Source: Chromobacterium rhizoryzae | GTDB taxonomy: Bacteria > Pseudomonadota > Gammaproteobacteria > Burkholderiales > Chromobacteriaceae | Length of the DNA stretch: 64,000 nucleotides | Direction: 5' to 3' | NCBI RefSeq assembly: GCF_020544465.1 | Contig: NZ_CP066126.1 | Coordinates: 4,092,001 to 4,156,000, forward strand | Shown here: piece by piece, positions 7,170 through 14,559 of the stretch | How positions within the stretch are numbered: the first letter of the stretch is position 1 | Layout: the number at the start of each line of letters is the position of its first letter | Made by a program: the position numbers and the translations under genes | The notes under the pieces: model-generated | Told to the model about the DNA's origin: nothing | What the model saw: only the letters and a program-made list of their open reading frames with translations | Databases searched by the model: none

Positions 7170-8570
7170 TCAATAACGATAGTGATCCGGCTTATATGGA
7201 CCTTGCTTGGGCACGCTGATGTAGGCGGCCTGTTCGTCGGACAGCTCGGTCAGTCTGGCGCCGATGCGGCCCAGGTGCAGGCGCGCCACCTTCTCGTCCA
7301 GATGCTTGGGCAAGACATACACCTGTTTGCCGTATTGCAGGCCGTTGGCGAAGATTTCCACCTGAGCCAGCACCTGGTTGGTGAAGGAGTTGGACATCAC
7401 GAAGCTGGGGTGGCCGGTGGCGCAACCCAGGTTGACCAGCCGGCCCTCGGCCAACAGGATCACTCGCTTGCCGTCAGGGAAAATGATGTGGTCCACCTGC
7501 GGCTTGATATTGTCCCACTGGTACTGGCGCAGACTGGCGACTTCGATCTCGCTATCGAAATGGCCGATATTGCAGACGATGGCGTTGTTGCGCATCTTCT
7601 TCATATGTTCGTGGGTGATCACGCCGACATTGCCGGTGGCGGTGACGAAGATGTCGGCTTGGTCGGCCACTTCGTCCATGCGCACCACGCGATAGCCTTC
7701 CATCGCCGCCTGCAATGCGCAGATCGGGTCCACTTCGGTCACCCACACCGTGGCGCCCAGGCCGCGCAAGCTCTGCGCGCAGCCCTTGCCCACGTCGCCG
7801 TAGCCCAGCACCACCGCCACCTTGCCGGCCACCATCACGTCGGTGGCGCGCTTGATGCCGTCCACCAGCGATTCGCGGCAGCCGTAGAGGTTGTCGAACT
7901 TGGACTTGGTCACCGAGTCGTTGACGTTGAAGGCCGGGAACGGCAAACGCCCCTCCTTCTCCAGCTGATAGAGCCGGTGCACGCCGGTGGTGGTTTCCTC
8001 GGTCACGCCCTTGATGTGCTTGAGCCGCTTGGAATACCACTGCGGATCTTTTTCCAGATAACGGGCGATGGCGGCGAACAGCGCGGTCTCTTCCTCGTTG
8101 GACGGGTGGCTGATCGCGCCGCGATCGCTTTCCGCCTTGCTGCCCAGCATCAGCAGCAAGGTGGCGTCGCCGCCGTCGTCCAGAATCATATTGGCGGGCT
8201 CCTGCTCCGGCCATTCGAAGATTTTGTGACTGAACTCCCAGTACTCGTCCAGGCTCTCGCTCTTGAAGGCGAATACCGGGATGCCGGCCGCGGCGATGGC
8301 GGCGGCGGCGTGGTCCTGGGTGGAGAAGATATTGCAAGAGGCCCAGCGCACTTCCGCGCCCAGCGCCACCAGGGTCTCGATCAAGACCCCGGTCTGGATC
8401 GTCATGTGCAGACTGCCGGCGATGCGCGCGCCGCGCAGCGGCTGGCTGTGCCGGTGCTCATCGCGCAAGGCCATCAGGCCCGGCATTTCAGTTTCGGCAA
8501 TCGCCAGTTCCTTGCGGCCCCAGGCGGACAGATTGATATCGGCAACATGAAAATCGGTGAAATCAGCCAT
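7170..8570 (-). CDS. ahcY: Adenosylhomocysteinase (S-adenosylhomocysteine hydrolase)
   Basis: A 466-residue NAD-dependent enzyme that splits SAH to adenosine and homocysteine. The N-terminal substrate domain has GSLHMTIQTGVLIETL and the FSTQDHAAAAI motif; the central NAD domain has the glycine-rich GYGDVGKGCAQSL; the C-terminus ends in the characteristic KPDHYRY. Two in-frame ATGs exist (8579 and 8570). AAGGA touches the first one directly but stands 9 bases before the second, so 8570 was chosen. Transcription probably starts near 8751 and runs through a SAH riboswitch, so the product of methylation reactions would switch on the enzyme that removes it. Confidence 0.97.
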   Translation of the reverse strand: MADFTDFHVADINLSAWGRKELAIAETEMPGLMALRDEHRHSQPLRGARIAGSLHMTIQTGVLIETLVALGAEVRWASCNIFSTQDHAAAAIAAAGIPVFAFKSESLDEYWEFSHKIFEWPEQEPANMILDDGGDATLLLMLGSKAESDRGAISHPSNEEETALFAAIARYLEKDPQWYSKRLKHIKGVTEETTTGVHRLYQLEKEGRLPFPAFNVNDSVTKSKFDNLYGCRESLVDGIKRATDVMVAGKVAVVLGYGDVGKGCAQSLRGLGATVWVTEVDPICALQAAMEGYRVVRMDEVADQADIFVTATGNVGVITHEHMKKMRNNAIVCNIGHFDSEIEVASLRQYQWDNIKPQVDHIIFPDGKRVILLAEGRLVNLGCATGHPSFVMSNSFTNQVLAQVEIFANGLQYGKQVYVLPKHLDEKVARLHLGRIGARLTELSDEQAAYISVPKQGPYKPDHYRY

Positions 8571-8619
8571 CGCGAGCATTCCTTAGTTCACGCAGCCGGC
8601 CAGGATGCGGCTCACCCGC

Positions 8620-8640
8620 TCCCGTGCCCGGCACGGTTTT
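8620..8640 (-). other. Hairpin of the ahcY leader (possible expression platform)
   Basis: CCGTGCC / GGCACGG with almost no loop lies just downstream of the riboswitch and about 50 bp before the ahcY start. It could be part of the expression platform. I cannot decide between transcriptional and translational control. Confidence 0.4.
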
Positions 8641-8645
8641 GATCA

Positions 8646-8714
8646 GGTGAGCGCCGTTGAAACGGGAGCGGCCCGAGCCTGGGGATGGATCATCCTCGCA
8701 GCGCCCCTCGGGCC
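8646..8714 (-). ncRNA. S-adenosylhomocysteine (SAH) riboswitch
   Basis: Read on the minus strand, the leader has the SAH aptamer plan: outer stem GGCCCGAG / CTCGGGCC, the conserved GGGGCGCTGCGAGG and CCCCAGGCTCGGG segments, and the trailing AACGGCGCTCACC whose GGCGCTC pairs back to the GCGCTGC side as the pseudoknot. These conserved blocks agree with the Ralstonia aptamer class known from ahcY leaders in Beta- and Gammaproteobacteria. Its place directly upstream of ahcY supports the call. Confidence 0.9.
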
Positions 8715-8757
8715 GACCGGCCGCCGACGGCGTGGACACGCGGACGGCGACGTTTCG

Positions 8758-8763
8758 ATTATA
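8758..8763 (-). promoter_or_regulatory. -10 box of the ahcY promoter
   Basis: A perfect TATAAT on the minus strand lies about 45 bp upstream of the riboswitch. The -35 region (near TACCTT) is weak. The position gives a leader that contains the complete aptamer. Confidence 0.55.
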
Positions 8764-8794
8764 CCTATGCCGCTCGGAAAAGGTAGGAGTCTGC

Positions 8795-10432
8795 ATGCCA
8801 AGAAGATACACTAGCCGCTTGCCGATTCATCCTCGCCCCATGACTTTCGACTTCACCCCGCTGGCCGCCCTGTCCGGGATCGCCGCGCTGATTTCCACCG
8901 CCATCGCCGCCATCGCCTGGTATCGCCGCCAGTTTCCCGGGGTGCGCTGGCTGGCGCTGCTGATGAGTTCGGTGGCGTTCTGGGCCGCCGGCGCGATGTG
9001 CGAGCTGTCCGCCGCCAGCCTGTCCGCCAAGATCGCCTGGTCCAAGCTGGAGTACCTGGGCACGCTGAGCACCCCGGTGCTCTTCCTGCTGCTGGCGCTG
9101 GACTATAACCGCATCCAGCTGAGCCGGCGCTGGCTGGCGGCGCTGTTCGCCCTGCCCTTGCTCTGCCTGCTGCTGGCGCTCAGCAACGAAAGCCACCAAT
9201 TGGTGTGGACCGGCTACCGGCCCAGCCCTTCCGGCTACAATCTGCTGATCTATGAGCACGGCCCGGCGTTCTGGATCGGCGTCGCCGGCTATTCCTACCT
9301 GATGATGCTGATCGGCTCGCTGATGCTGATCCGCGCGCTGCATTACTACCCGGCCCACTTCCGCGGACAATCCATCGTGCTGATGGCCAGCGCCTGCGCG
9401 CCCTGGCTGGGCAACATCCTTTACCTGAGCGGCGCCATGCCCTTGCAGGGCCTGGATCCGACGCCGCTCGCCTTTACCGTCACCGGCCTGGTGTTCGCGC
9501 TGGACCTGCTCTACCTGCGCCTGCTCTATCTGGTGCCGGTGGCGCGCGCGCGCTCCTTCGAAGCCATGGGCGACGGGGTGCTGGTGGTGGACGACGAGCT
9601 GCGCATCCTGGACCTCAATCCGGCCGCCGCGCGGCTGCTGGGCCGGCCCGGCCGTCAATTGCTGGGCCAGCCCTTGCCGACGGACTGGCCGCGGGAGCAG
9701 ATCCTGCGCGGCCGGGAGCAATCCCTGGAGCTGTCCTTGCAAGACGGCGCGCGCATCCTGGACCTGCGCGTGTATCCGATCGCCCAGCAGCCTCAGCCTC
9801 ACTCCAGCCGCATGCTGGTGGCCCGCGACATCACCGAGCGGCGCCGGGCCGAGGAGGCGCTGCGCGGCGCCAATCAGACTTTGGCCCTGCGCATCGCCGA
9901 AATCGAAGCCCTGCAGGCGGCGCTGCGCGAGCAGGCCTTGCGCGATCCGCTGACCGGTTTGTACAACCGCCGCTATCTGGACGACACCTTCGCCCGCGAA
10001 CTGAGCCGCGCGCGCAGCGAGGGCGCGCCGCTCAGCATCGCGCTGATCGATCTGGACGATTTCAAGCGCATCAACGACAGCTTCGGTCATTACTTCGGCG
10101 ACGAGGTCTTGCGCCGCCTGTCCGCGCTGCTGGCCGAAGACAGCCGCGGCGGCGACATCCTCTGCCGCCTGGGCGGGGAGGAGTTTCTGGTACTGATGCC
10201 CGGCTGCTCGCCGTCCCAGGCCTGGGAACGCGCCGAGCGCTGGCGGCAAGCCTTCGCCCGTCAGCCCCACGGCGCCGGCGACGACAGTTTCTGCGCCACC
10301 TTCTCCTGCGGTCTGGCCGCCTTCCCCGTGCACGCGGACAGCCCGGCCGCCCTGTACCAGGCCGCAGACCGGGCTTTGTACGCGGTCAAGGCCGGCGGCA
10401 AGAACGCCTGCCGCCTGAGCGCGGCCTTCTAG
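8795..10432 (+). CDS. Membrane-bound diguanylate cyclase (7TM sensor, PAS, GGDEF)
   Basis: A protein of about 545 residues with seven hydrophobic segments in the first 240 residues of the histidine-kinase N-terminal 7TM type, a PAS-like domain (RSFEAMGDGVLVVDDELRIL, about 255-370), a short coiled linker (TERRRAEEALRGAN...) and a C-terminal GGDEF domain. The active site reads GGEEF (about 460-464) and is preceded by an RGGD inhibitory site, so it should make c-di-GMP with product inhibition. ATG 8795 has GGAG five bases upstream; ATG 8840 is the alternative and lacks a site. It diverges from ahcY and converges on metK. No EAL domain is present. The signal sensed is unknown. Confidence 0.88.
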   Translation: MPRRYTSRLPIHPRPMTFDFTPLAALSGIAALISTAIAAIAWYRRQFPGVRWLALLMSSVAFWAAGAMCELSAASLSAKIAWSKLEYLGTLSTPVLFLLLALDYNRIQLSRRWLAALFALPLLCLLLALSNESHQLVWTGYRPSPSGYNLLIYEHGPAFWIGVAGYSYLMMLIGSLMLIRALHYYPAHFRGQSIVLMASACAPWLGNILYLSGAMPLQGLDPTPLAFTVTGLVFALDLLYLRLLYLVPVARARSFEAMGDGVLVVDDELRILDLNPAAARLLGRPGRQLLGQPLPTDWPREQILRGREQSLELSLQDGARILDLRVYPIAQQPQPHSSRMLVARDITERRRAEEALRGANQTLALRIAEIEALQAALREQALRDPLTGLYNRRYLDDTFARELSRARSEGAPLSIALIDLDDFKRINDSFGHYFGDEVLRRLSALLAEDSRGGDILCRLGGEEFLVLMPGCSPSQAWERAERWRQAFARQPHGAGDDSFCATFSCGLAAFPVHADSPAALYQAADRALYAVKAGGKNACRLSAAF

Positions 10433-10440
10433 CAAGACAC

Positions 10441-10472
10441 AAAAAAACGCCTGTCCGTGGACAGGCGTTTCT
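10441..10472. terminator. Bidirectional terminator between the GGDEF gene and metK
   Basis: A 12-bp stem AAACGCCTGTCC / GGACAGGCGTTT with a 2-base loop has T residues on plus and a T7 run on minus. Confidence 0.85.
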
Positions 10473-10493
10473 TGGCGCGAAGCCGAACGCGGT

Positions 10494-11663
10494 TTACAGA
10501 CCGGCGTCGGCGCGCAGCGCTTCCACCTTGTCGGTGCGCTCCCAGCTGAATTCCGGCTCTTCGCGGCCGAAGTGGCCGTAAGCGGCGGTCTTGCTGTAGA
10601 TCGGGCGCAGCAGGTCCAGCATCTGAATGATGCCTTTCGGGCGCAGATCGAAATGCTTTTTCACCAGCTCGACGATCTTCTCGTTCGGAATCGAGTTGGT
10701 GCCGAAGGTGTCCACCGCGATCGAGGTCGGCTCGGCCACGCCGATGGCGTAGGAAACCTGGATCTGGCACTGGCGCGCCAGGCCGGCGGCGACGATGTTC
10801 TTCGCCACGTAGCGGCCGGCGTAGGCGGCGGAACGGTCCACTTTGGACGGGTCCTTGCCGGAGAAAGCGCCGCCGCCGTGCGGCGCCGCGCCGCCGTAGG
10901 TGTCGACGATGATCTTGCGGCCGGTCAGACCGCAATCGCCCATCGGGCCGCCAATCACGAAGCGGCCGGTCGGGTTGATCAGGAATTTGGTTTCCGGCGT
11001 GATCATATCCGGCGGCAGCACCGGCTTGATGATGTCCTCGATCACCGCCTCGGTCAGCGTCTTGTGATCGATCTCCGGGGTATGCTGGGTGGACAGCACC
11101 ACGGTGTCGATGCGCTTGGGCAGGCCGGTGGCGCCGTCGTAGACGCAAGTGATCTGGCTCTTGGCGTCCGGGCGCAGCCACGGCAGGCGGCCGTCCTTGC
11201 GCAACTCGGCCTGACGCTGCACCAGACGGTGCGCGTAGTAGATCGGGAACGGCATCAGCGTCGGGGTTTCGTCGCAGGCGTAGCCGAACATCAGACCCTG
11301 GTCGCCGGCGCCCTGGTTCAGATCCAGGCCCTCGCCTTCGTTGACGCCCTGGGCGATGTCCTGCGACTGCTTGTCGTAGCAAGCCATCACCGCGCAACCG
11401 CGGAAATCGAAGCCCAGCGCGGAATCGTCGTAACCGATGCGCTTGATGGTTTCGCGGGCGATCTTGATGTAATCGATATTGGCGCTGGTGGTGATTTCGC
11501 CGGCCAACACCACCAGGCCGGTGTTCACCAAGGTCTCGGCGGCGACGCGCGCGTGCTTGTCCTCGCGCAAGATGGCGTCGAGGATGGCGTCGGAGATCTG
11601 ATCGGCGACTTTGTCCGGGTGTCCTTCCGACACCGACTCAGATGTAAACAGATATTCGCTCAT
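10494..11663 (-). CDS. metK: S-adenosylmethionine synthetase
   Basis: A 389-residue enzyme that makes SAM from methionine and ATP. It has the N-terminal FTSESVSEGHPDKVADQISD motif with the ATP-binding His, the conserved GAGDQGLMFGYA segment and the glycine-rich GGGAFSGKDPSKVDRS loop. Length and start are normal. It stands alone on the minus strand between convergent GGDEF and divergent acyltransferase genes. I do not see a SAM riboswitch in the 76-bp gap upstream. Confidence 0.98.
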   Translation of the reverse strand: MSEYLFTSESVSEGHPDKVADQISDAILDAILREDKHARVAAETLVNTGLVVLAGEITTSANIDYIKIARETIKRIGYDDSALGFDFRGCAVMACYDKQSQDIAQGVNEGEGLDLNQGAGDQGLMFGYACDETPTLMPFPIYYAHRLVQRQAELRKDGRLPWLRPDAKSQITCVYDGATGLPKRIDTVVLSTQHTPEIDHKTLTEAVIEDIIKPVLPPDMITPETKFLINPTGRFVIGGPMGDCGLTGRKIIVDTYGGAAPHGGGAFSGKDPSKVDRSAAYAGRYVAKNIVAAGLARQCQIQVSYAIGVAEPTSIAVDTFGTNSIPNEKIVELVKKHFDLRPKGIIQMLDLLRPIYSKTAAYGHFGREEPEFSWERTDKVEALRADAGL

Positions 11664-11739
11664 TTATTATTCGTTCCCGAAAAATGCAAAACCTTGTGAT
11701 GATAAAATAGGTCGCTTTAAGACCAAGACTGAGCTTCAT

Positions 11740-12621
11740 ATGTCTAAGCTAGTCCATTTATTGCTGTCTTTCCTGGCGCACCTGCCTTTATCCTGGCTAC
11801 AAGGCCTAGGTGCCGTTCTTGGACGACTGACTTATCATGCGTCCCCCCGCTACAGAGCACGGCTCCGGGAGAACCTAAGTTCTAGTAAAATCTGTGGAAA
11901 TTATCAGCTTTTACCGCGTTTAGTCAAACAAAGCGCCGCGGAAACCGGCAAGGGCGCGCTGGAACTGGCCATCGCCTGGTGCCGCGAGCCGGACGACATC
12001 GCCGCCATGGTCCAATCCTGCTCCGGCTGGGAGCACGTCGAGGCGGCGCTGGCCAAGGGCCACGGCATCGTCTTCGTCACCCCGCATCTGGGCAGCTACG
12101 ACATCGCCGGCCGCTACATCAGCTCGCGGCTGCCGTTTCCGCTGACCGCGATGTACCGCCCGCCCAAGATGGCTTGGCTGGAACCGGTGATGCAGGCCGG
12201 CCGCGCCCGCGGCAAGGGCAAGACCGCGCCGGCCACCGGCGCCGGCGTGCGCGTGCTGATGAAGGCGCTGAAGTCCGGCGAAGCCACCATCATCCTGCCG
12301 GACCAGGTGCCCGGCAACGGCGAGGGCGTGTGGGCGCCGTTCTTCGAACGCCCGGCCTACACCATGACCCTGGTGCCGCGTCTGGCGCAGATCAGCGGCG
12401 TGGAGACCTTGTTCTTCGTCGGCGAGCGCCTGCCGGGCGGCCAGGGCTTCCGCGTCCACATCGAACCGCCGGCGCAAGCCTTCAGCGGCGACAAGGAACA
12501 GGACGCCGCCCAGCTCAACGCCCAGGTGGAAGCGCTGATCCGCCGCTTCCCCAGCCAATATCTGTGGAGCTATAACCGCTATAAATGTCCGCCCGGCGTC
12601 AGCCGGCCGGACGCGCAATAA
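11740..12621 (+). CDS. Lipid A acyltransferase, LpxL/LpxM family (HX4D type)
   Basis: A 293-residue single-anchor membrane protein (hydrophobic residues 1-25) of the lysophospholipid acyltransferase-like HtrB family, which transfers a secondary acyl chain to lipid A. The catalytic motif is HLGSYD (H-X4-D) near residue 110, followed by the typical MYRPPK and LPDQVPG segments. ATG 11740 was chosen because the membrane segment starts there; the Shine-Dalgarno sequence is weak. The first roughly 65 codons are visibly less GC-rich than the rest. It is followed, across a palindromic repeat, by a second family member. Which chain position each modifies cannot be read from sequence. Confidence 0.87.
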   Translation: MSKLVHLLLSFLAHLPLSWLQGLGAVLGRLTYHASPRYRARLRENLSSSKICGNYQLLPRLVKQSAAETGKGALELAIAWCREPDDIAAMVQSCSGWEHVEAALAKGHGIVFVTPHLGSYDIAGRYISSRLPFPLTAMYRPPKMAWLEPVMQAGRARGKGKTAPATGAGVRVLMKALKSGEATIILPDQVPGNGEGVWAPFFERPAYTMTLVPRLAQISGVETLFFVGERLPGGQGFRVHIEPPAQAFSGDKEQDAAQLNAQVEALIRRFPSQYLWSYNRYKCPPGVSRPDAQ

Positions 12622-12632
12622 CAGGGATCCAA

Positions 12633-12769
12633 GACAAACCGTCACGAGCGGCTTGAGAGCAAGGCGCCCCCGTTGGACATTGGCGCACAGCGACCGAGAT
12701 AGTACAAACAGTACAGCGAGGGAGCGCTCACGGAGCAACGCAGCTATCGAGCCGCGCAGTCGGTTTGTC
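12633..12769. repeat. Long palindromic element A (GTAC-N5-GTAC core)
   Basis: A 137-bp imperfect palindrome with end arms GACAAACCG / CGGTTTGTC, further matching GCGGC arms inside, and the centre GTAC-AAACA-GTAC (12702-12714). It begins 11 bp after the first acyltransferase stop and ends 22 bp before the next start, filling nearly the whole gap. Confidence 0.65.
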
Positions 12770-12791
12770 GAGCATCCCAACAAGGAAATCT

Positions 12792-13658
12792 ATGAAATTC
12801 GCTTTTGCCCTGCTATGGCTCATCCGCCTGCTGCCGATGTGGGCGATCGGCCTGCTGGCCCGCGGCCTGGGCAATGTCGCCTACTGTCTGGCGCGCGACC
12901 GCCGCCGCGTCGGCATGATCAATCTGAGGCTATGCTTTCCCGAGAAGCCGGTGGCGGAACGCCGCCGGCTGATCCGCCGCAATTTCCAGCACATGATACG
13001 CATGGTGCTGGAGTACGGCGTGGTCTGGTGGAGTTCGGCCGCGCGCATCGACAAACTGGTCGAGATCAAGAACCTGCACTACGTCACCGAACTGCGCGAA
13101 CGCGGCGAAGACGTGATTCTGTTCTACCCTCACTTCATCGGCTTTGAAATGTGCGTGTATTCGCTGAACCAGCACATCCCGCTGGTCAGCGTCTACTCCC
13201 ACCAGAAGAACGAGGCGCTGGACCGCCAGATCTATCAGGGCCGCCAGCGTTACGACAACGCCTACATCGTGTCCCGCCAGGAAGGCCTGCGCCCCATCAT
13301 CAAGGCGATGCGCAAGGACCACGCGCCCTTCCTCTATCTGCCGGACCAGGACTTCGGCGTGCGCGACTCGGTCTTCGTCGACTTCTTCGGCGTCAAGGCC
13401 GCCACCATCACCGGCCTGTCCCGCATCAGCAAGCTGGCGCGCGCCAAGGTGGTGCCGGCCATCGCCCGCCGCGTCGGCGACCGCTTCGAGCTGGAGTTCT
13501 ACCCGCCGTGGGACGACTACCCCAGCGAGGACGTGGAGGCCGACACCCGCCGCATGAACGCCTTCCTGGAGCAGCGCGTCCGTGAAATCCCGGACCAGTA
13601 CTTCTGGCTGCACAAGCGCTTCAAGAGCCGGCCGCAGGGCGAGGCCCGCTTTTACTAA
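12792..13658 (+). CDS. lpxL: Lipid A lauroyl-type acyltransferase, LpxL/HtrB family (HX4E type)
   Basis: A 288-residue protein with an N-terminal membrane anchor (FAFALLWLIRLLPMWAIGLL) and the acyltransferase motif HFIGFE (H-X4-E, near residue 118), the same His/Glu arrangement as E. coli LpxL. The LYLPDQDFG segment is also typical. ATG 12792 has AAGGA 6 bases upstream; the frame opens 9 codons earlier without a site. It adds a secondary acyl chain to the lipid A precursor at the inner membrane. The neighbour upstream is a second, HX4D-type member. Its stop codon touches palindromic element B. Confidence 0.88.
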   Translation: MKFAFALLWLIRLLPMWAIGLLARGLGNVAYCLARDRRRVGMINLRLCFPEKPVAERRRLIRRNFQHMIRMVLEYGVVWWSSAARIDKLVEIKNLHYVTELRERGEDVILFYPHFIGFEMCVYSLNQHIPLVSVYSHQKNEALDRQIYQGRQRYDNAYIVSRQEGLRPIIKAMRKDHAPFLYLPDQDFGVRDSVFVDFFGVKAATITGLSRISKLARAKVVPAIARRVGDRFELEFYPPWDDYPSEDVEADTRRMNAFLEQRVREIPDQYFWLHKRFKSRPQGEARFY

Positions 13659-13805
13659 GAACCTGTTCACGATCTGCTACGCGTCGGTAGAGACATTGTG
13701 CGATGAGTGCCCGCTTTGAAATGCTCATGTACCGCTTGTACATTCCGCTTTCTCAGCTGTTTTCGCCTTGTCTCGCTCTTACTCGCGAGATCGTAAACAC
13801 GTTCT
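13658..13805. repeat. Long palindromic element B (GTAC-N5-GTAC core)
   Basis: A 148-bp element with 18-bp terminal inverted repeats (AGAACCTGTTCACGATCT against AGAACGTGTTTACGATCT, 16 of 18 identical) and centre GTAC-CGCTT-GTAC (13729-13741). Its reverse complement aligns along its whole length with element C at 40394-40538. It starts on the last base of the lpxL stop codon. Confidence 0.85.
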
Positions 13806-13810
13806 AAGCA

Positions 13811-13836
13811 AGGCGCCGCAACGCGGCGCCTTTTTC
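13811..13836 (+). terminator. Terminator after lpxL
   Basis: An 8-bp stem GGCGCCGC / GCGGCGCC with loop AAC is followed by T5 on the plus strand. It lies directly after element B. Confidence 0.85.
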
Positions 13837-13838
13837 AA

Positions 13839-14138
13839 TCAACTGCCGGCCTCGGCGAAGGCGTCCATCAGCAAAAAAGTGCCCGCCTGTCGCTGCCGGC
13901 TGTCGATCTGCGGCACCAGCCGCCGGAAATGTTCGGTTTGGCAATGCCGATCCAGCGCCTCCCTATCCGGCCAGGTCTCGATGAAGACGAAATGGCCGGG
14001 GTCTTTCTGATCGATGAACAGCTCATAGCCGATGCAATCCGGCTCTTGCCGCGTCTTCTCCACCAGTTCGCGATACAGCGGCATCACCTCGGCCACGCGG
14101 TCCGGCTGAATGAAGTCCTGAGCAATCACTTTCAACAT
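13839..14138 (-). CDS. Antibiotic-biosynthesis-monooxygenase (ABM) domain protein, putative quinol monooxygenase
   Basis: A 99-residue single-domain protein of the dimeric alpha/beta barrel ABM fold (YgiN-like), with the usual pattern VIAQDFIQPDRVAEVMPLYREL at the start and YELFIDQKDPGHFVFIETW in the middle. Members act as cofactor-free oxygenases on quinols or as uncharacterised stress proteins. The exact substrate cannot be predicted. It is on the minus strand beyond the end of the nuo operon, with a terminator between, so it is probably its own unit. Confidence 0.75.
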   Translation of the reverse strand: MLKVIAQDFIQPDRVAEVMPLYRELVEKTRQEPDCIGYELFIDQKDPGHFVFIETWPDREALDRHCQTEHFRRLVPQIDSRQRQAGTFLLMDAFAEAGS

Positions 14139-14192
14139 CCCGTCCTCTCCCTTCGTCTCATCGCGCGGGCCTCGCTACGCCGCGCCCTTCCC

Positions 14193-14228
14193 AAAAAAAA
14201 CAGCGCGGACGGGAGATCCCGTCCGCGC
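14193..14228 (-). terminator. Terminator of the nuo operon
   Basis: A 12-bp stem GCGCGGACGGGA / TCCCGTCCGCGC with a 2-base loop is followed on the minus strand by a T8 run, 26 bp beyond the DUF2818 stop. Confidence 0.92.
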
Positions 14229-14253
14229 CGCGTATTGCGCCCGCCCAGCCCGG

Positions 14254-14547
14254 CTAGGCCCGTCGCCGCCAGAAATAGCGATAGACGTAGCCCGGAAACG
14301 CGAACACCAGGAATAAGGACAAAGTGGTCACGTAGAACTGCCAGTTCTGCGACTGCACCGGCATCAGCCGGCTTTCCAGCAGGTAGGCGAAACCACCCAC
14401 CAGCAGATACAGCGCCGTCAATTCCAGAAAGCGCCAGCCAAAATGCTTGTTGGCCACTTTCCACACTCCGCCCACTTTCTGGGTCAGGAACGGCAGGTTC
14501 GCCGCCGCCAGGGCGACGATCAGCAAAACGATGACGCTGGATTGCAT
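14254..14547 (-). CDS. DUF2818 small membrane protein, last gene of the nuo operon
   Basis: A 97-residue protein with three hydrophobic segments (about 5-22, 40-58 and 70-90) and a basic C-terminus (YRYFWRRRA). It belongs to the DUF2818 family, which in Betaproteobacteria typically follows nuoN. It starts 12 bp after the nuoN stop and precedes the operon terminator. A role in complex I assembly or accessory function is suggested only by this conserved position. Confidence 0.85.
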   Translation of the reverse strand: MQSSVIVLLIVALAAANLPFLTQKVGGVWKVANKHFGWRFLELTALYLLVGGFAYLLESRLMPVQSQNWQFYVTTLSLFLVFAFPGYVYRYFWRRRA

Positions 14548-14559
14548 GGTGGACAGGCC

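Noticed and set aside
11664..11739. Possible SAM riboswitch before metK
   Set aside because: The 76-bp gap is too short and shows no SAM-I, SAM-II or SAM/SAH aptamer signature.
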